From positions 1-20,745 of the forward strand of contig CAZBJB010000027.1 in NCBI GenBank assembly GCA_964492105.1: a stretch of 20,745 nt of DNA. The letters are read 5' to 3'. Position 1 is the stretch's first letter. Each line of letters begins with the position of its first letter. The notes beneath the pieces are model-generated. The model was not told the origin of the DNA. It searched no databases and saw nothing but the letters and a program-made list of their open reading frames with translations. Below are positions 1 to 7,584 of this stretch, in pieces. Source of the DNA: JAUZQZ01 sp964492105. Its GTDB lineage: Bacteria; Pseudomonadota; Zetaproteobacteria; Mariprofundales; Mariprofundaceae. A program made the position numbers and the translations under genes.

Positions 1-54
1 AAATGGGCCGAAGTGGGGAAGCCGATCACCGCTCATGAGTTTTGCAAGAGGCTC
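1..54 (+). repeat. Right part of the 161-bp palindromic repeat (copy A), cut by window edge
   Basis: These 54 bases match the right end of the full copy at 2745-2909 with only 2 differences (hand count), including the terminal inverted repeat at 37-54. The left part would lie outside the window. The copy sits downstream of the stop codon of the M24 peptidase gene. Like the other copies it carries an open frame (ITAHEFCKR) that also appears at the end of the methyltransferase gene at 19385-20026. Confidence 0.85.
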
Positions 55-122
55 CCTGGCCTGCACTGTCCATGAATCGCCGTGAGGATTGCGCGCGTCG
101 TATCTCTTGTTCGGCTTCAGCA

Positions 123-1256
123 TCAGGGAATCTCCATGCATCGGGGATGTCGGGTCAGGTTCTCGCATCCGTCGTTACGCACTGCCACCATATCTTCCAG
201 CCGCACCCCTCCCTGCCCCGGATAATACAAGCCGGGTTCAATGGTGACGACATTTCCGGTATGTAATATATCATCATGAATGGAAATGTGCGGCGATTCA
301 TGTACATCCAGTCCGATGCCGTGGCCCGTACCATGAAAAAAACCAGCCTGCCGTCCGCGGATCATTCCCGTGAGAAATCCGGATAATTCGAAATGCCGGG
401 TAATGGCCTGATGAATTTTATCCCCATGCGCGCCATCGCACACCATGGAGAGTCCGATGTCCTGCCCCTCGCGCACCGTACGATATAATTTTCGTAGTTC
501 CTTGCTTGCGCTTCCCTTGACATAGGTGCGTGTCATGTCGCCCCAGTAACCTGACGCCAGCAGGCGTGGAAAAATATCGATGATCACGGGTTGATGCGCC
601 CTTAAATAACCACGGCCGATTTGATGCGGGTCGGCGGCTTCACGTCCGCAGGCTACAATGGTATGCGATGGAACCGCGCCGCGTGTAATCAAAAAGGTTT
701 CAATTGCACTACGCACATGACGGGCTTTCATCTTCTTGCCATTTTCCGGATGACGCAGGATGCCGTCATTCCCGATGGATGATGCGGCCAGCAGCTTCTC
801 GGCTGTACGCATGGCCCGACGGGTCAATCGTTCCGCTTTCCTTAATTGTCCAATTTCATATTCGGATTTAATAGCGCGTTCAGGGAACAGGGTACCGGGA
901 TACGGCGTGAGCTTAAATCCCCATGCGCGTATCCGTTCGGCATATATGAGGGGGAAATGCCCCGGTACGGTAATGGAACGAATGCCATGCTCGTGTAAAA
1001 AAGCGGCGGCGGTGGCCTCCAGCCCGCCTTCCCATTTCAATTGTCGCGCTTTTTCGCGCCATGCCGTGTCCAGGTGTACATGCACACATCCGGAATCATG
1101 GCGCGCCCGATCCACTTCCAGAGGCGAGAACAATCCGTGCCATTGATGGTCAAGGCCGATGGCAATAAAGGCATCGGGAACGAACAAGCCGGCGGCATAA
1201 AGCATGTCCGCATCGTGTTCAGAATCAGCAATGATGAGTTTTGCGGTTTGAGTCAT
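123..1256 (-). CDS. M24-family metallopeptidase (Xaa-Pro aminopeptidase/creatinase fold)
   Basis: This 377-residue protein is probably a cytoplasmic di-metal peptidase that removes N-terminal residues, as in the aminopeptidase P family. The C-terminal pita-bread domain (about residues 135-377) has all five expected metal ligands: D227 (IIDIFPR), D240 (GDMTRT), H312 (HGTGHGIGLDVHE), E340 (TIEPGLY) and E354 (RLED). The N-terminal domain (1-130) is not recognisable in detail and contains no obvious signal peptide. The start codon overlaps the stop codon of the upstream YihY gene by 4 bases (ATGA), so the two are probably co-transcribed and translationally coupled. Substrate specificity (Xaa-Pro or other dipeptide) cannot be read from the sequence. 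The M24 assignment is firm, the exact enzyme name is not. Confidence 0.9.
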   Translation of the reverse strand: MTQTAKLIIADSEHDADMLYAAGLFVPDAFIAIGLDHQWHGLFSPLEVDRARHDSGCVHVHLDTAWREKARQLKWEGGLEATAAAFLHEHGIRSITVPGHFPLIYAERIRAWGFKLTPYPGTLFPERAIKSEYEIGQLRKAERLTRRAMRTAEKLLAASSIGNDGILRHPENGKKMKARHVRSAIETFLITRGAVPSHTIVACGREAADPHQIGRGYLRAHQPVIIDIFPRLLASGYWGDMTRTYVKGSASKELRKLYRTVREGQDIGLSMVCDGAHGDKIHQAITRHFELSGFLTGMIRGRQAGFFHGTGHGIGLDVHESPHISIHDDILHTGNVVTIEPGLYYPGQGGVRLEDMVAVRNDGCENLTRHPRCMEIP

Positions 1257-2584
1257 GCGGGTTCATGTTCCTCCGACGTGATTAAATCGCGAATACTGAC
1301 ATCGGCCAGGACATCCTTGCGTTCTCGTTCGAGACGAAAATAGAGCCCCGCCAATGTGTGGCCGAGTATCGTATCACGCCATTTGTCCGGGATACACATC
1401 GTTTTGTCGGCCAGTGCATCGTAGATTTTAATGAGGTGGAGGCGGGCGGCGTCCATGCCGGGCACCCATGCATCCGTGCCGTTGTCACGGATGGCGTGCA
1501 ACAGGCCTTTTTTGCACAAGACGTCCAGCCATGCCTGTAGAATGTTGTCCGGTGCGCCCGTTGCACGGGTCAGGGTATCCATGTGCAACATGCGACCATC
1601 CTGTAATGCTTCCGCAGCATGAATCAAAATCAGGTGAGCGAAGAATTGCTGTACGCCCGGCTGCGTGAAGGCGATGTTCTTGCTGTGGGATTGTTCAGGA
1701 TGTTGCAGGCAGAAGACCATTTCCGAACCCATCAACACCACCACCCAGGTGAGGTATAACCAGATCAGGAATATCGGAAGTGCGCCCAGTGCTCCATACA
1801 GGCGTTCATAGTGAGCCAGCTCGGTGACGTAAAAAGCAAAACCGTATTTTGTCAGTTCAAATAATGCGCCGGCAATCAATCCCCCGCTGATGGCAAAACG
1901 GAAGGGTACGCGGGTATTGGGAAGAGCCATGTACAGCATTGTCAGCGCCAGCGAAGACATCATCCATGGAATAAGAAAATCTACTTTTCGCAGGATGGCC
2001 GCGTGGACGGTGACATCACGCAAAACGGGGAGGGCGGCAAAATACGACGTGATGGTGATGGACGCGCCGATGAGGACGGGCGCGAGCGTAAGCGTGGCCC
2101 AGAAAGCCGCGAACCTAGATAACCAAGGACGCTTGCGGGCAATGCGCCATATATGATTAAAGGCTTCCTCCATGGTGTTCAGCAGTGCCGTGGCAGCCAC
2201 CAGCAGTCCGATAATACCAAAGATGGAGAGAGCTGTGGTTTTACTGGCGATGCCGCTCAGATAGCGTTCCACTACCGTATGACTGGTTGGCAACAGATTG
2301 CTGAGCAGCACCTCACGGATTTTGTCGGCCACGAGATCGAAGGCATGAAAGTTGGTAAAGATGGATACGCCAAGGGCGACCAGAGGCACAATGGCCAACA
2401 GGGAAGCATAGGCCAGCGCAGCGGCCCGCTGGATGCACTGATCATGCACAAAGCGCCCGGCTGCCCGATGCAGGAAACGCAACAGCTGCGTGGCACGACG
2501 CGTAAGCGTCGGCAGACCGGCGATATCCGCCACATCCATTTCCAGCAGACGCATTATTTGACACTTCGGTTTTCTGTCCGCCAT
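1253..2584 (-). CDS. YihY/BrkB-family inner membrane protein (UPF0761)
   Basis: A 443-residue integral membrane protein. After a basic, soluble N-terminal stretch (about 1-40) comes the family core, with an opening helix containing ALAYASLLAIVPLVALG and several more hydrophobic segments up to about residue 275. A cytoplasmic C-terminal part (about 290-443) looks like a winged-helix module (LTRATGAP... LHAIRDNGTDAWVPG). The family was once misnamed ribonuclease BN; its true function is not settled. I chose the ATG at 2584 because AGAGGA lies just upstream; the open frame continues 8 codons further without a good ribosome site. The 5' leader has a 6-bp hairpin (2617-2634, CGGGTT/AACCCG). Its stop overlaps the M24 peptidase start. 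Confidence 0.88.
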   Translation of the reverse strand: MADRKPKCQIMRLLEMDVADIAGLPTLTRRATQLLRFLHRAAGRFVHDQCIQRAAALAYASLLAIVPLVALGVSIFTNFHAFDLVADKIREVLLSNLLPTSHTVVERYLSGIASKTTALSIFGIIGLLVAATALLNTMEEAFNHIWRIARKRPWLSRFAAFWATLTLAPVLIGASITITSYFAALPVLRDVTVHAAILRKVDFLIPWMMSSLALTMLYMALPNTRVPFRFAISGGLIAGALFELTKYGFAFYVTELAHYERLYGALGALPIFLIWLYLTWVVVLMGSEMVFCLQHPEQSHSKNIAFTQPGVQQFFAHLILIHAAEALQDGRMLHMDTLTRATGAPDNILQAWLDVLCKKGLLHAIRDNGTDAWVPGMDAARLHLIKIYDALADKTMCIPDKWRDTILGHTLAGLYFRLERERKDVLADVSIRDLITSEEHEPA

Positions 2585-2744
2585 GTATCCTCTCCGGGCT
2601 CGGGGCAATCTTCAGACGGGTTGTCCCGAACCCGCTAAAAATAGAGTGTGGATGATTGACCATTCCATATCAAGCGGATCCGTTAACGAACATTTGAATA
2701 TCAGCACCTCCTTGCTAGACTGATACCTTCATAAACAAAGCCAT

Positions 2745-2909
2745 ATGAGCCTCCTGCAAAACTCTGGGTGGATGAGCGGCAATCCTACGTTGAGTCCATT
2801 TTCGAGATGGAATGAGCTTCATGCTGGTTCCATGGGACGAAATTCCAGCTCGAAAATGGGCCAAAGTGGGGAAGCCGATCGCCGCTCATGAGTTTTGCAA
2901 GAGGCTCAT
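2745..2909 (+). repeat. Full copy (B) of a palindromic MITE-like repeat
   Basis: An element of 161 bp (2747-2907), or 165 bp if the matching AT/AT ends are counted, with terminal inverted repeats GAGCCTCYTGCAAAACTC at 2747-2764 and 2890-2907 (one mismatch). Internal arms also pair: CCATTTTCGAG near 2797-2807 with CTCGAAAATGG at 2849-2859, and TGAGCGGC near 2773-2780 with GCCGCTCA at 2881-2888. The whole unit can therefore fold as one long imperfect hairpin. It has no gene of its own. It is about 85% identical (hand count, 24 differences in 161) to the copy at 20446-20606. Size, terminal repeats and multiple copies suggest a MITE or ERIC/Correia-like element. No target-site duplication longer than AT is visible. 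Confidence 0.85.
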
Positions 2910-2921
2910 CAGGAAACCAAT

Positions 2922-3251
2922 ATGAATGACTGTCTGTTTTGTAAAATCAGCAAGGGTGAAATTCCGTCAACGTGTATCTACGAGGATGCTAACGTCTATG
3001 CCTTCAAGGATATTCATCCGAAGGCACCCGTACATGTACTGGTCATTCCCAGGCAACATGTGCCAACGCTGTCCGACTGCGATGACCCTGCTCTTCTGGG
3101 CATACTGATGGATCGTGTACGTACGATTGCTGATCATGTGCTGAATCTCGTGCCGGGTTACCGTGTGGTCATCAATGTGCGCGAAGGCGGCGGGCAGGAG
3201 GTCTTTCACCTCCATATTCATATTTTAGGCGGGAAAACGCTCCCATTTTGA
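2922..3251 (+). CDS. hinT: HIT-family nucleotide hydrolase (HinT-like)
   Basis: A 109-residue cytoplasmic histidine-triad protein of the usual HinT length. These enzymes hydrolyse adenosine phosphoramidates and related AMP conjugates. The N-terminus has the common CLFCK motif, and the catalytic triad is HLHIHI near residues 98-103, followed by LGG. The ATG at 2922 follows AGGAAA at 2911-2916; upstream in-frame codons come from the repeat and are not part of the gene. The palindromic repeat ends only 12-14 bases before the start, so any promoter lies within or beyond it. The stop overlaps the start of the next gene, dciA, which points to one transcript. Confidence 0.93.
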   Translation: MNDCLFCKISKGEIPSTCIYEDANVYAFKDIHPKAPVHVLVIPRQHVPTLSDCDDPALLGILMDRVRTIADHVLNLVPGYRVVINVREGGGQEVFHLHIHILGGKTLPF

Positions 3252-3724
3252 GAAAACGTCCACGTTCCAGGCTGACAGCCCTTCGGGCCGGACTATCCGA
3301 TGTGCTGGGTGAGGAAAAGCTCGAAAAGCTGGCCGGTATTGCCCGCTTGCGCCGTGCATGGCCCGCAATGATTGGCCCGCTACTGGCTCAGCATACGGAG
3401 CCAGTCAATATCGAAACCGATACGCTGCTCATCGCTGTCGATCATTCCGTGATGGCGCAACAGATACGTTTCCTGCAACGTGAAATTCGTGATGCATGCT
3501 TCCGCCAATGCCATGTGATCAGTATCCAAAGAATCCGCACGCGCATACAACATGGCGCCGGAATGAACCGCAATGGACGCCTCCCGATGCCTGTCCGATC
3601 CGTTGGCTTGAATGAGAAAAAACGGGTGGCGGATACGCTCCGGCATATTTCTGACACGGCGCTTCGACACGCCATGTTTGACGCAAGAATTACGCAACTC
3701 GCCCACACGGCGGAAGAGAATTAA
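3248..3724 (+). CDS. dciA: DUF721/DciA-like replicative helicase loader
   Basis: A 158-residue protein whose N-terminal half matches the DUF721 (DciA) pattern: a basic start, then WPAMIGPLLAQHTEPV, then an L-I-A-V-x-H-S-V-M-A-Q-Q stretch and a following helix. DciA proteins help load the DnaB helicase at replication origins in bacteria that lack DnaC or DnaI. The C-terminal part (from about 95) is basic and poorly conserved. The start is a TTG inside a TTGA overlap with the hinT stop codon; no in-frame ATG occurs before about residue 41, which would remove conserved sequence. It lies upstream of recG with a 145-bp gap. Family membership is likely; the helicase-loading role is inferred from the family. 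Confidence 0.8.
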   Translation: MRKRPRSRLTALRAGLSDVLGEEKLEKLAGIARLRRAWPAMIGPLLAQHTEPVNIETDTLLIAVDHSVMAQQIRFLQREIRDACFRQCHVISIQRIRTRIQHGAGMNRNGRLPMPVRSVGLNEKKRVADTLRHISDTALRHAMFDARITQLAHTAEEN

Positions 3725-3869
3725 TCTGAACTATTCACTTTACGATTAGCACTTCGATCCGGCGATGCTGATGCCTGCCGCCGACAGGATATGATGACGC
3801 CCTTTGAGAAGCTCAAATCATCGCCTGATGCAGCTTGTTAGTTACACGCAATCTTGCCAAGCTTGCCGG

Positions 3870-5867
3870 ATGTATCAGGCGTTGCTACAGGGGATAACCG
3901 TGATTCCCGGTGTTGGGCCAGCGCTCGCCAAACGCCTGGTCGGCGCAGGCATTCCTCGTGTGGGCGATGTGTTGTTACTGCTCCCAAAGGCTTACATGGA
4001 TGACAGGGTCAGCATTCCCATCCGTAATTTACAGGAAGGCGTAGCAGCGCGCACCAGCGGGCGAGTACTGCAGGTCGAAGCCACCGGCATGGGTAAGAGG
4101 CGGCAGGTGATGATCGTTCTGGGCGATGATAGTGGCGCGCAGGTTCAATTGCGTTTCTTCCATTCACCCTATCTGCTGCATGACGCGCGGCTCACGCCAG
4201 GGCGCGGGATCAGTGTACGCGGCAAGCCGGAATGGTGGCGGGATTCCTGCCGGATGATACATCCCGAATGGATGCCGCTGGAAGCCTTTCGTGGTGGCTG
4301 GAGGCCTGTGTATGCCTCTGTCGCGGGGCTTACGGGGATGCGTATTGCAGCCATGATTCAACGGATCCTGTCGTTATTGCCGCGTACGGCTATCAGTTCG
4401 TTTGATGCGAATCTGGAGGAATACCCGTCGTTCGCTCAGTCTTTACGACTGGTACATGATCCTAATACGGATCCTGATTCCAACCCCGTTCGGCAAGCCA
4501 TGGTGCGTCTGCGCCTGGAAGAATTACTGACCTACCTGCACCTGATGCGTAACATGCGTCAGCAAGCACAGGTTGTTGCCCCGAAATGGCCGAAAGCAGA
4601 TATGATAGAGACCTTTCTCGCTGCACTCCCTTACCCGTTAACCGAAGCGCAGGCCAGCGTTTGGAAAGAAATACAATGCGATCTGTCCAGTGGATTGCGC
4701 ATGCACCGTTTGTTGCAGGGCGATGTGGGCTCGGGTAAGACATGGATTGCGGCGCTCTCAATGTTGATGGCGGTAGATCATGGTTTTCAGGCTGCGCTGA
4801 TGGCACCGACCAGCGTGCTGGCGCGGCAGCATGCGGAAACGCTGAATGCACTCTTTTCACCGTTGGGTAGACAGGTAGAACTGCTGACCGGAGGACTGCG
4901 TGCGAAGGAACGTGGAAGGATTCTTGATGGTATGGCTGATGGAAGCATGGATATGGTGGTCGGCACGCATGCCCTGATTTCGAAGGATGTGCAATATCGC
5001 AGGCTGGGACTGGCCGTGGTAGATGAGCAGCATCGTTTCGGCGTGCGCCAGCGCTGGGCCTTGACTGAACGCGGAGACGCCGTTCATTTATTAGCCATGA
5101 CGGCTACACCGATCCCGCGCTCACTGGCGCTGGCGCTGTATGGCGATATGGATTTGAGTTTGATGCGCGGGATGCCGCCGGGACGCAAACCTGTGAACAC
5201 ACGGGTGATTTCGGGGCGAGGAAAACTGGCAGACGGCATGCGCCGTATCCTGGGTGAGGGTGGACGCACATATTGGATTGTACCGCGCATTGATGAAGAC
5301 GAAGATGGCGTCTCCGTGGATCAGCGAGTGGGGGCGCTTAAACACCGATTTCCGGAAGCTGGCGTTCGGGGTTTGCACGGCCGCATGACACCAAAGGAAA
5401 AGAATGCGGTGCTGGAAGCCTTTTCAAAGGGTGATTGCCGTTTGCTGGTTTCCACTACGGTGGTTGAAGTCGGCATGAATGTGTCCGAGGCGCGCCTGAT
5501 TGTGATCGAGCAGGCGGAGCATTATGGACTGGCGCAACTGCATCAGTTGCGCGGAAGGGTAGGGCGTGGCCATGCACAGAGCTACTGTATTTTATTACCG
5601 TCAAGGGAGGCATCGGAGGCTCAACTTTCCCGTCTGGGGCATGTGGCTGCCCACCATGATGGCCTGGAACTGGCGGAGCTTGATTTGCAGTTGCGCGGTG
5701 CGGGCGACGCTATCGGCACCAGCCAAAGCGGAGAGGCCGGGTTCAGGCTTCTCCATGTGGTACGCGATGCAACCCTGATTCGTTACTGGCATGGACATCT
5801 CCCACCCGTGAAACCAACGAATGCCATGGTTCGTTTTTGGCGTCCCGTGACTGAGAGCGTGGATTGA
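3870..5867 (+). CDS. recG: ATP-dependent DNA helicase RecG
   Basis: RecG remodels stalled replication forks and branched DNA in the cytoplasm. Counting from the upstream TTG at 3804 (687 residues), the order is: helix-hairpin-helix-like VIPGVGPALAKRL (33-45), the wedge/OB domain (about 80-145), Walker A GDVGSGKT (306-313), DEQHRFG (407-413), motif III TATPIPRS, then TTVVEVGMNV and QLHQLRGRVGRG. All core helicase motifs are intact. The ATG at 3870 (665 residues) places the GVG motif about as far from the start as in E. coli RecG. ATG 3828 and TTG 3804 are alternatives, and none has a good ribosome site. A large palindrome follows shortly after the stop codon. Confidence 0.95.
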   Translation: MYQALLQGITVIPGVGPALAKRLVGAGIPRVGDVLLLLPKAYMDDRVSIPIRNLQEGVAARTSGRVLQVEATGMGKRRQVMIVLGDDSGAQVQLRFFHSPYLLHDARLTPGRGISVRGKPEWWRDSCRMIHPEWMPLEAFRGGWRPVYASVAGLTGMRIAAMIQRILSLLPRTAISSFDANLEEYPSFAQSLRLVHDPNTDPDSNPVRQAMVRLRLEELLTYLHLMRNMRQQAQVVAPKWPKADMIETFLAALPYPLTEAQASVWKEIQCDLSSGLRMHRLLQGDVGSGKTWIAALSMLMAVDHGFQAALMAPTSVLARQHAETLNALFSPLGRQVELLTGGLRAKERGRILDGMADGSMDMVVGTHALISKDVQYRRLGLAVVDEQHRFGVRQRWALTERGDAVHLLAMTATPIPRSLALALYGDMDLSLMRGMPPGRKPVNTRVISGRGKLADGMRRILGEGGRTYWIVPRIDEDEDGVSVDQRVGALKHRFPEAGVRGLHGRMTPKEKNAVLEAFSKGDCRLLVSTTVVEVGMNVSEARLIVIEQAEHYGLAQLHQLRGRVGRGHAQSYCILLPSREASEAQLSRLGHVAAHHDGLELAELDLQLRGAGDAIGTSQSGEAGFRLLHVVRDATLIRYWHGHLPPVKPTNAMVRFWRPVTESVD

Positions 5868-5890
5868 CCTGCCCATGCAGAGATATCTAC

Positions 5891-6083
5891 CATCGGATTT
5901 TGTATGACCTAGATCCTGCAAGTGCTCGTACACACATAGCGCAACCCCTTGATTCATATAGCATATCGAAAAAACATTCATCACCAATAAGGTGACAACA
6001 TGTTTTTTCAATACGCTATATAAACCCATGTCTTACACCCTGCATGCACGATCGCTTGCAGGATCTAGGTATGAAATAAGATG
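5891..6083 (+). repeat. Long palindrome (about 190 bp) between recG and tatA
   Basis: The left arm (5891-5985) and right arm (5991-6083) are imperfect reverse complements around a 5-base loop (5986-5990). The best-paired blocks are the outer CCTAGATCCTGCAAG (5908-5922) with CTTGCAGGATCTAGG near 6055-6069, and the inner block around GAAAAAAC (5968-5975) with GTTTTTTC in 6001-6010, ending in TCACC/GGTGA. No convincing gene lies within it. Its sequence is unrelated to the 161-bp repeat. It may be a second MITE-like element, or a transcript-end structure behind recG. Confidence 0.75.
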
Positions 6084-6320
6084 TGGTTCTTGGGGTCGGC
6101 AGGTCTATTACAGGTTCTGCTCATCTTCTAAAATACCGTCCCTGCCACCCATGCGTTATCCGAACAAGTCTTCCGGGACTCGGTTGATCCCGGACATGAT
6201 GCGAGCACACCCAAAACGAAAGCCTGCTGCAATAAAAACAGGGAGGTACCGTTAGAAATTTCTTGAAAATTCCAGCGGGATGTTCAAACTCCCATCAGTT
6301 CATACTATCAGGAGACCGTT
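6084..6320. other. Intergenic region upstream of tatA with a 7-bp hairpin
   Basis: No convincing gene is visible. A hairpin with stem TCCGGGA/TCCCGGA lies at 6172-6194 with a 9-base loop. A 34-codon frame (6151-6255) has no ribosome site and no recognisable product. The tatA promoter should be here, but I see no strong -35/-10 pair. AGGAG at 6310-6314 is the tatA ribosome site. Confidence 0.5.
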
Positions 6321-6518
6321 ATGTTTGGCATGGGAATCTGGGAATTACTTGTTATTTTGTTGATCGTACTGGTGCTGTTCGGCGCCAAGCGGCTGCCGGA
6401 ACTGGGTGAAGGCCTCGGGCGCTTTGTGAAGGGACTCCGCACGGGCCTGCAACACGACGATTCAGAAAAGAAAAATCCTGAAAAAAAATCCTGACCTGAA
6501 TGATTCTATAAACAAATA
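6321..6518 (+). CDS. tatA: Sec-independent translocase subunit TatA
   Basis: A 65-residue protein with the TatA plan: a short periplasmic N-terminus, one membrane helix (about residues 6-20, ELLVILLIVLVLFG), the FGAKRLPELG hinge, an amphipathic helix (GEGLGRFVKGLRTGL) and a charged tail. TatA oligomers form the passage for folded proteins carrying twin-arginine signals. The ATG is preceded by AGGAGACCGTT, a good ribosome site. It heads a tatA-tatB-tatC cluster, with 5 bases separating it from tatB. In the tail the frame passes through a run of 7 A residues, so a sequencing slip there would change only the last few residues. Confidence 0.93.
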
Positions 6519-6523
6519 ACCCC

Positions 6524-6814
6524 ATGGAATTCTTTGGCATTGGCTGGATGGAGATGCTTGTCATCGGCCTTGTAGCGCTGGTTGTTGTGGGGCCAAAGCA
6601 GCTGCCTCAGGCCGCGCAGACCATCGGAAGGTTTATAGGCTATGCGTCCCGGCAATGGCACAATATTCAGGAACAAATACGCCAACCCGTGGAAAACGAG
6701 ATGATTGATCTAAAGGGAAAAGTTGAGGATGCCGTCCACGACATTACGGATCTTGAACCCTTGTCCGAAAAAAATATTAAGAAGACTGATAAAAATACAT
6801 CGAAAACACATTGA
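6524..6814 (+). CDS. tatB: Sec-independent translocase subunit TatB
   Basis: A 96-residue protein with an N-terminal membrane helix (about 8-22, MEMLVIGLVALVVVGPKQLP) and a long amphipathic, then charged region, as in TatB. The E8 position and the GPKQLP hinge are typical. TatB receives twin-arginine signal peptides together with TatC at the inner membrane. It follows tatA by 5 bases and its stop codon overlaps the tatC start (TTGA). TatB is preferred over a second TatA because of its length, the GPKQLP hinge and its place between tatA and tatC. Confidence 0.92.
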   Translation: MEFFGIGWMEMLVIGLVALVVVGPKQLPQAAQTIGRFIGYASRQWHNIQEQIRQPVENEMIDLKGKVEDAVHDITDLEPLSEKNIKKTDKNTSKTH

Positions 6815-7545
6815 TTCCCCACCTCATCGAACTCCGAAAACGTTTGCTCCGTTACATGCTGATCCTCATCCTGGCATTCGTGCTCTGCTACTGGCAGGCC
6901 GGTATGCTGTTCTCATGGTTGGCGGAACCCTTGCGATCAGCATTGGGAAGACATGGCGCTATGGTGTTTATCGCACCCCAGGAAGCATTCTTTACCTACC
7001 TTCGCGTGGCTATGTTTTTTGGATTCTTCCTTACTTTTCCATGGCTGCTTTCCGAATTGTGGGCGTTCATTGTTCCCGGCCTGTACGAACACGAACGCCG
7101 CATATTCACTCCGCTACTGTTCACCGGCGGTTTCCTGTTCTATTTCGGCGGAATTTTTGCCTATTTCGGCGTTTTCCCTTTCGCCTTCAAATTCTTTTTT
7201 GGATTCGCCTCGGATCAGATTACAGCGATGCCATCACTCAAGGAATCCATGACCCTGTTCATGCGAATGCTATTTGCATTCGGACTGGCATTTGAACTGC
7301 CTATGATCCTTTTGCTGCTCATGCATTTTGGTATCGTTACCGCAAAGCAACTTAAGGCCAACCGCGGGTATGTTATATTGATTGTCTTTATCGTCGCAGC
7401 GATACTCACGCCTCCGGATGTGGTGACACAGGTCATGTTAGCGTTCCCAATGTTGTTGTTGTTTGAGTTGGCGCTGATTATCCAGCACTTTCTGACACGC
7501 AACAAGAATGCCGAAGAGACCACCGATCCGGATGCGCCAGCGTAA
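6811..7545 (+). CDS. tatC: Sec-independent translocase subunit TatC
   Basis: A 244-residue polytopic membrane protein with the TatC signature HLIELRKRLL near the N-terminus, FIAPQEAFFTYLR after the first helix, and six hydrophobic segments. TatC is the receptor for the twin-arginine motif. The start is a TTG overlapping the tatB stop; an in-frame stop at 6790-6792 rules out a longer N-terminus, so only a few residues precede the conserved HLIELR. There is no clear ribosome site, so translation is probably coupled to tatB. The neighbouring convergent operon encodes ActB1, which bears a twin-arginine signal and is a likely client. Confidence 0.94.
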   Translation: MIPHLIELRKRLLRYMLILILAFVLCYWQAGMLFSWLAEPLRSALGRHGAMVFIAPQEAFFTYLRVAMFFGFFLTFPWLLSELWAFIVPGLYEHERRIFTPLLFTGGFLFYFGGIFAYFGVFPFAFKFFFGFASDQITAMPSLKESMTLFMRMLFAFGLAFELPMILLLLMHFGIVTAKQLKANRGYVILIVFIVAAILTPPDVVTQVMLAFPMLLLFELALIIQHFLTRNKNAEETTDPDAPA

Positions 7546-7568
7546 TCAACAGCCTGGCCCGGTTTTTT
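7537..7568 (+). terminator. Weak terminator-like sequence after tatC
   Basis: CCAGC at 7537-7541 can pair with GCCTGG at 7552-7557 (one bulge). Six T residues follow at 7563-7568. The stem is short and starts within the last codons of tatC, so this is only a candidate. It lies between convergent tatC and actF. Confidence 0.3.
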
Positions 7569-7584
7569 ATCTCATAGGTGAGGA

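Noticed and set aside
2670..2730. AAGGAGG on the minus strand followed by a tiny frame (7 codons) upstream of yihY
   Set aside because: The spacing to the ATG is long and the peptide is too short to support a gene.
3791..3841. 16-codon open frame starting ATGATG just before recG, considered as a leader peptide
   Set aside because: Ribosome site is weak and too close, and the sequence gives no attenuation-like pattern.
6151..6255. 34-codon frame upstream of tatA
   Set aside because: No ribosome site, no recognisable product; basic composition can arise by chance.
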